Positions 62,287 to 64,000 of a stretch of 64,000 nt of DNA are shown piece after piece. The stretch spans positions 62,001 to 126,000 of the forward strand of contig NZ_NOWF01000006.1 in assembly GCF_002245355.1 (NCBI RefSeq). The letters run 5' to 3'. The stretch's first letter is position 1; the number at the start of each line of letters is the position of its first letter. Below the pieces are notes generated by a model. It worked only from the letters and a program-made list of their open reading frames with translations, was not told the origin of the DNA and did not search any database. Origin of the DNA: Paludifilum halophilum (lineage in GTDB: Bacteria; Bacillota; Bacilli; Thermoactinomycetales; DSM-45169). Position numbers and translations under genes: made by a program.

Positions 62287-63060
62287 TTATTGATCATCCA
62301 CATGGATGTCGCAGTCCCGGAATCGTTTCAGCATATCTTCAGGTAACTTCATATCCGTGATCAACCGATCAATGTGATCCGCTGATACAAAAGAGGAGAT
62401 CGATGATTTATTTATTTTTGTATGATCAATCAATGCCACCACCTTGTTCGCTTTTTTTATCATCTCTTTTTTCAATTCCACTTCATAGACATTGAAGTCT
62501 GTCAATCCCGTCTCAAAACAAAATCCATAAGCCGATGTAAACATGATATCCACATTGATATTCTTAAGTGTATCCGTACCGATGGTTCCCTCCAAAGAAC
62601 CGGAGCCTTTCTGTACAATTCCCCCGATCAAAATGCAAGTGATATCCGGGTTTTCTCTCAATTCGAGAGCGGTGTAGATCCCGTTGGTTACAACGGTTAA
62701 TCTTATTTTTTTGTTTTTCAGAACCCGGGCGAGTTCTAAGGCGGTAGAACTTCCGTCCAATAACAGGCATTGGTCACTTTCTATCAGTTTCTCAGCTTTC
62801 TCCGCTATTTTCATTTTTTCCGCTCTGTTCTTCTTTTCCCTCACTGAAAAAGTCGTTTCGTTTTCAATGTAGTCGTTAAGGATTGCACCTCCATGCGTGC
62901 GTTTTAACAACCCCTCCTTTTCCATCTGGTTTAAATCCATTCGGAGAGTAGCCTCCGAAACACCCACTTTTTTGGATAACTCTTTAACCGTAATACGGTG
63001 CTGGCGATGCAAAATTTGCATTATTTCCTTTCTTCGTTCGGAAACAAACAACTTCACCAT
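62287..63060 (-). CDS. DeoR/GlpR-family transcriptional regulator
   Basis: 257 residues. The N-terminal HTH is RRKEIMQILHRQHRITVKEL, then KKVGVSEATLRMDLNQMEKEG. The effector domain starts RTHGGAILND and contains LLDGSSTALELARVLKN (phosphosugar site) and CILIGGIVQKGSGSLEG. It most likely represses the permease and the rpiB-dhaK operon, with a phosphorylated sugar as inducer. GAGGGGG precedes the ATG. It is divergent from rpiB. Confidence 0.92.
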   Translation of the reverse strand: MVKLFVSERRKEIMQILHRQHRITVKELSKKVGVSEATLRMDLNQMEKEGLLKRTHGGAILNDYIENETTFSVREKKNRAEKMKIAEKAEKLIESDQCLLLDGSSTALELARVLKNKKIRLTVVTNGIYTALELRENPDITCILIGGIVQKGSGSLEGTIGTDTLKNINVDIMFTSAYGFCFETGLTDFNVYEVELKKEMIKKANKVVALIDHTKINKSSISSFVSADHIDRLITDMKLPEDMLKRFRDCDIHVDDQ

Positions 63061-63147
63061 ATTCTGAAACCCCCTCTAAAGTTGGATTCATTAAATTCAT
63101 GATAGAATACACAAGAAATACTTTCAATAAACAAAAACATATGAAGC

Positions 63148-63187
63148 GGAAAACGAAATAAAATAAAATAATATAAAAACAAACGAT
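63148..63187. promoter_or_regulatory. DeoR-type operator-like repeats before rpiB
   Basis: GGAAAACGAAATAAA followed by further AAATAAAAT units and ACAAACGA immediately upstream of the rpiB -35. It shares GAAAACGAAA with the complement of the site at 62191. Confidence 0.5.
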
Positions 63188-63214
63188 TGACAATTGGGAT
63201 CTTTCGTGTAAAAT
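63187..63214 (+). promoter_or_regulatory. SigA promoter of the rpiB-dhaK operon
   Basis: TTGACA (63187-63192), 16 bases, TAAAAT (63209-63214), about 40 bases before the rpiB start. Confidence 0.8.
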
Positions 63215-63253
63215 GGGAACTAAACTTTCAGACAGTTCAGCGGAGGGGATAAA

Positions 63254-63730
63254 ATGCAAATTGCCCTTGGTTGTGACCATCATGCGTTTGAAATGAAAGA
63301 AGAAATCAAGGCATTCCTCCATGAATCGGGACATGACGTGATCGATTACGGTTGCTATTCATGCGAAGCTGTGGATTATCCGGATGTTGCTTTTCAAGTG
63401 GCGAAAGATATCTCCAATAAAAAAATTCCCAGAGGAATTTTGATTTGTGGTACAGGAATCGGTGTAACGATTGCGGCCGGTAAAGTCCCCGGGATTCGAG
63501 CCGCCTTGTGCCATGATACCTATTCGGCGGAAAGAGCGCAAAAAAGTAATAATGCGCAAATCTTGACCATGGGAGCGAAGGTGATCGGGATTGAAGTTGC
63601 GAAAAAAGTAGTAGAGACTTATATCAACTCGGAATTTGTCGGCGGACATTCCAGTCGTAAGGTTCGGAAAATTATGGACGGTGAGAAACAATTTTTGAAA
63701 GGAGAACAACATGAAGAAACTCATCAATAA
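63254..63730 (+). CDS. RpiB/LacAB-family sugar-phosphate isomerase
   Basis: 158 residues. IALGCDHHAFEMKEEI, VIDYGCYSCEAVDYPDVA, GILICGTGIGVTIAAGKVPG and AALCHDTYSAERAQKSNNAQ are the RpiB signature, with the active-site Cys in CGTGIG. Members isomerise ribose-5-phosphate, allose-6-phosphate or, in tetritol pathways, erythrulose-4-phosphate. Coupling to a DhaK-type kinase favours the last. GGAGGGG precedes the ATG. The 3' end overlaps the kinase gene by 20 bases. Confidence 0.92.
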   Translation: MQIALGCDHHAFEMKEEIKAFLHESGHDVIDYGCYSCEAVDYPDVAFQVAKDISNKKIPRGILICGTGIGVTIAAGKVPGIRAALCHDTYSAERAQKSNNAQILTMGAKVIGIEVAKKVVETYINSEFVGGHSSRKVRKIMDGEKQFLKGEQHEETHQ

Positions 63731-64000
63731 TCCCCAGCATGTCGTCGATGAAATGATAGAGGGTTATGTGAAAGCGTATCCAGAGTATATCAAACAACGA
63801 AATGAAAACAAACGATCACTGGTCACATCCAGACAAACCCCCGACAATAAAGTGGGTGTTTTAATCGGAGGAGGATCCGGTCATGAACCGGCTTTTATGG
63901 GTTATATCGGAGATGGATTCGCCGACGGTGTTGCAGTAGGTAATATCTTTGCTTCTCCACCTCCGGACCCGATCTTGGAAACAACGAAGGCCATCGACAA
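63711..64000 (+). CDS. DhaK-domain kinase, 5' part only
   Basis: 97 residues are visible before the window ends. MKKLINNPQHVVDEMIEGYV and VGVLIGGGSGHEPAFMGYIG are the dihydroxyacetone kinase K-domain, with the substrate-binding Gly-rich loop and SGHEP. The histidine that forms the hemiaminal with the ketose lies further on, outside the window. AAAGGAGAACAAC precedes the ATG within rpiB. The substrate is dihydroxyacetone or a tetrulose; whether a C-terminal ATP domain (DhaL) is fused cannot be seen. Confidence 0.9.
   Translation, partial: MKKLINNPQHVVDEMIEGYVKAYPEYIKQRNENKRSLVTSRQTPDNKVGVLIGGGSGHEPAFMGYIGDGFADGVAVGNIFASPPPDPILETTKAID

Noticed and set aside
1-64000. tRNA, rRNA or CRISPR arrays
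   Set aside because: No tRNA-like cloverleaf, rRNA segment or regularly spaced repeat was seen on reading all intergenic gaps.

Overview
The window looks like a chromosomal segment of a moderately GC-rich, endospore-forming Gram-positive of the Bacillales. The pointers are a GerA-family germination protein, a SigI/RsgI pair, an AbrB-like regulator, PtsG, bacilliredoxin and strong GGAGG-type ribosome binding sites. The amino-acid dehydrogenase at 17179-18369 closely resembles, from memory, the phenylalanine dehydrogenase of Thermoactinomyces intermedius, so Thermoactinomycetaceae is the best guess. I see no rRNA, tRNA, CRISPR array or recognisable transposase.

Layout. 1-13.6 kb is ordinary core sequence: a partial gerA-type gene, histidine phosphatase, M3 oligopeptidase, nitroreductase, quinone oxidoreductase, DMT transporter, UppP, P5C dehydrogenase, an orphan oxidase subunit IV, an SDR, and two small genes with good ribosome binding sites. 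13.8-20.1 kb (minus strand) is a six-gene catabolic cluster: two enoyl-CoA hydratases (one PaaG-like), phenylalanine dehydrogenase, and a 2-oxo-acid dehydrogenase E1-alpha/E1-beta/E2. Read together these suggest phenylalanine to phenylpyruvate to phenylacetyl-CoA. 20.3-33.4 kb holds an AbrB-like regulator, sigI-rsgI, an acyl-CoA synthetase, an esterase, bacilliredoxin, arylamine N-acetyltransferase, a second orphan subunit IV, ptsG, a stand-alone mraY, a palindromic repeat element, and glpT with an attenuator-like leader.

33.7-50.2 kb (minus strand) is a large myo-inositol system: iolD-iolE-iolB-aldolase-iolC-iolA, iolI with a sugar ABC transporter, three Gfo/Idh/MocA dehydrogenases including an IolG-like one, and a LacI-type regulator. 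Palindromes of the form TTAAGCGCTTAA lie in front of nearly every transcription unit and define the likely regulon.

50.3-56.1 kb is AT-rich and looks acquired. It carries an inducible beta-lactamase system (bla, blaR1, blaI, with BlaI-type operators on the bla promoter), followed by a compact toxin/immunity pair whose toxin has a Flp-pilin-like leader. This pair sits between two nearly identical 283-bp direct repeats. Each repeat carries a 47-residue gene, a terminator and the last codons of msrB. 56.1-60.7 kb returns to core genes (msrB, an IclR regulator, aconitase, a frameshifted VOC fragment). 60.7-64 kb is a polyol/ketose locus: MFS permease, DeoR regulator, RpiB-type isomerase and the start of a DhaK-type kinase, with two near-consensus promoters and shared operator-like repeats.
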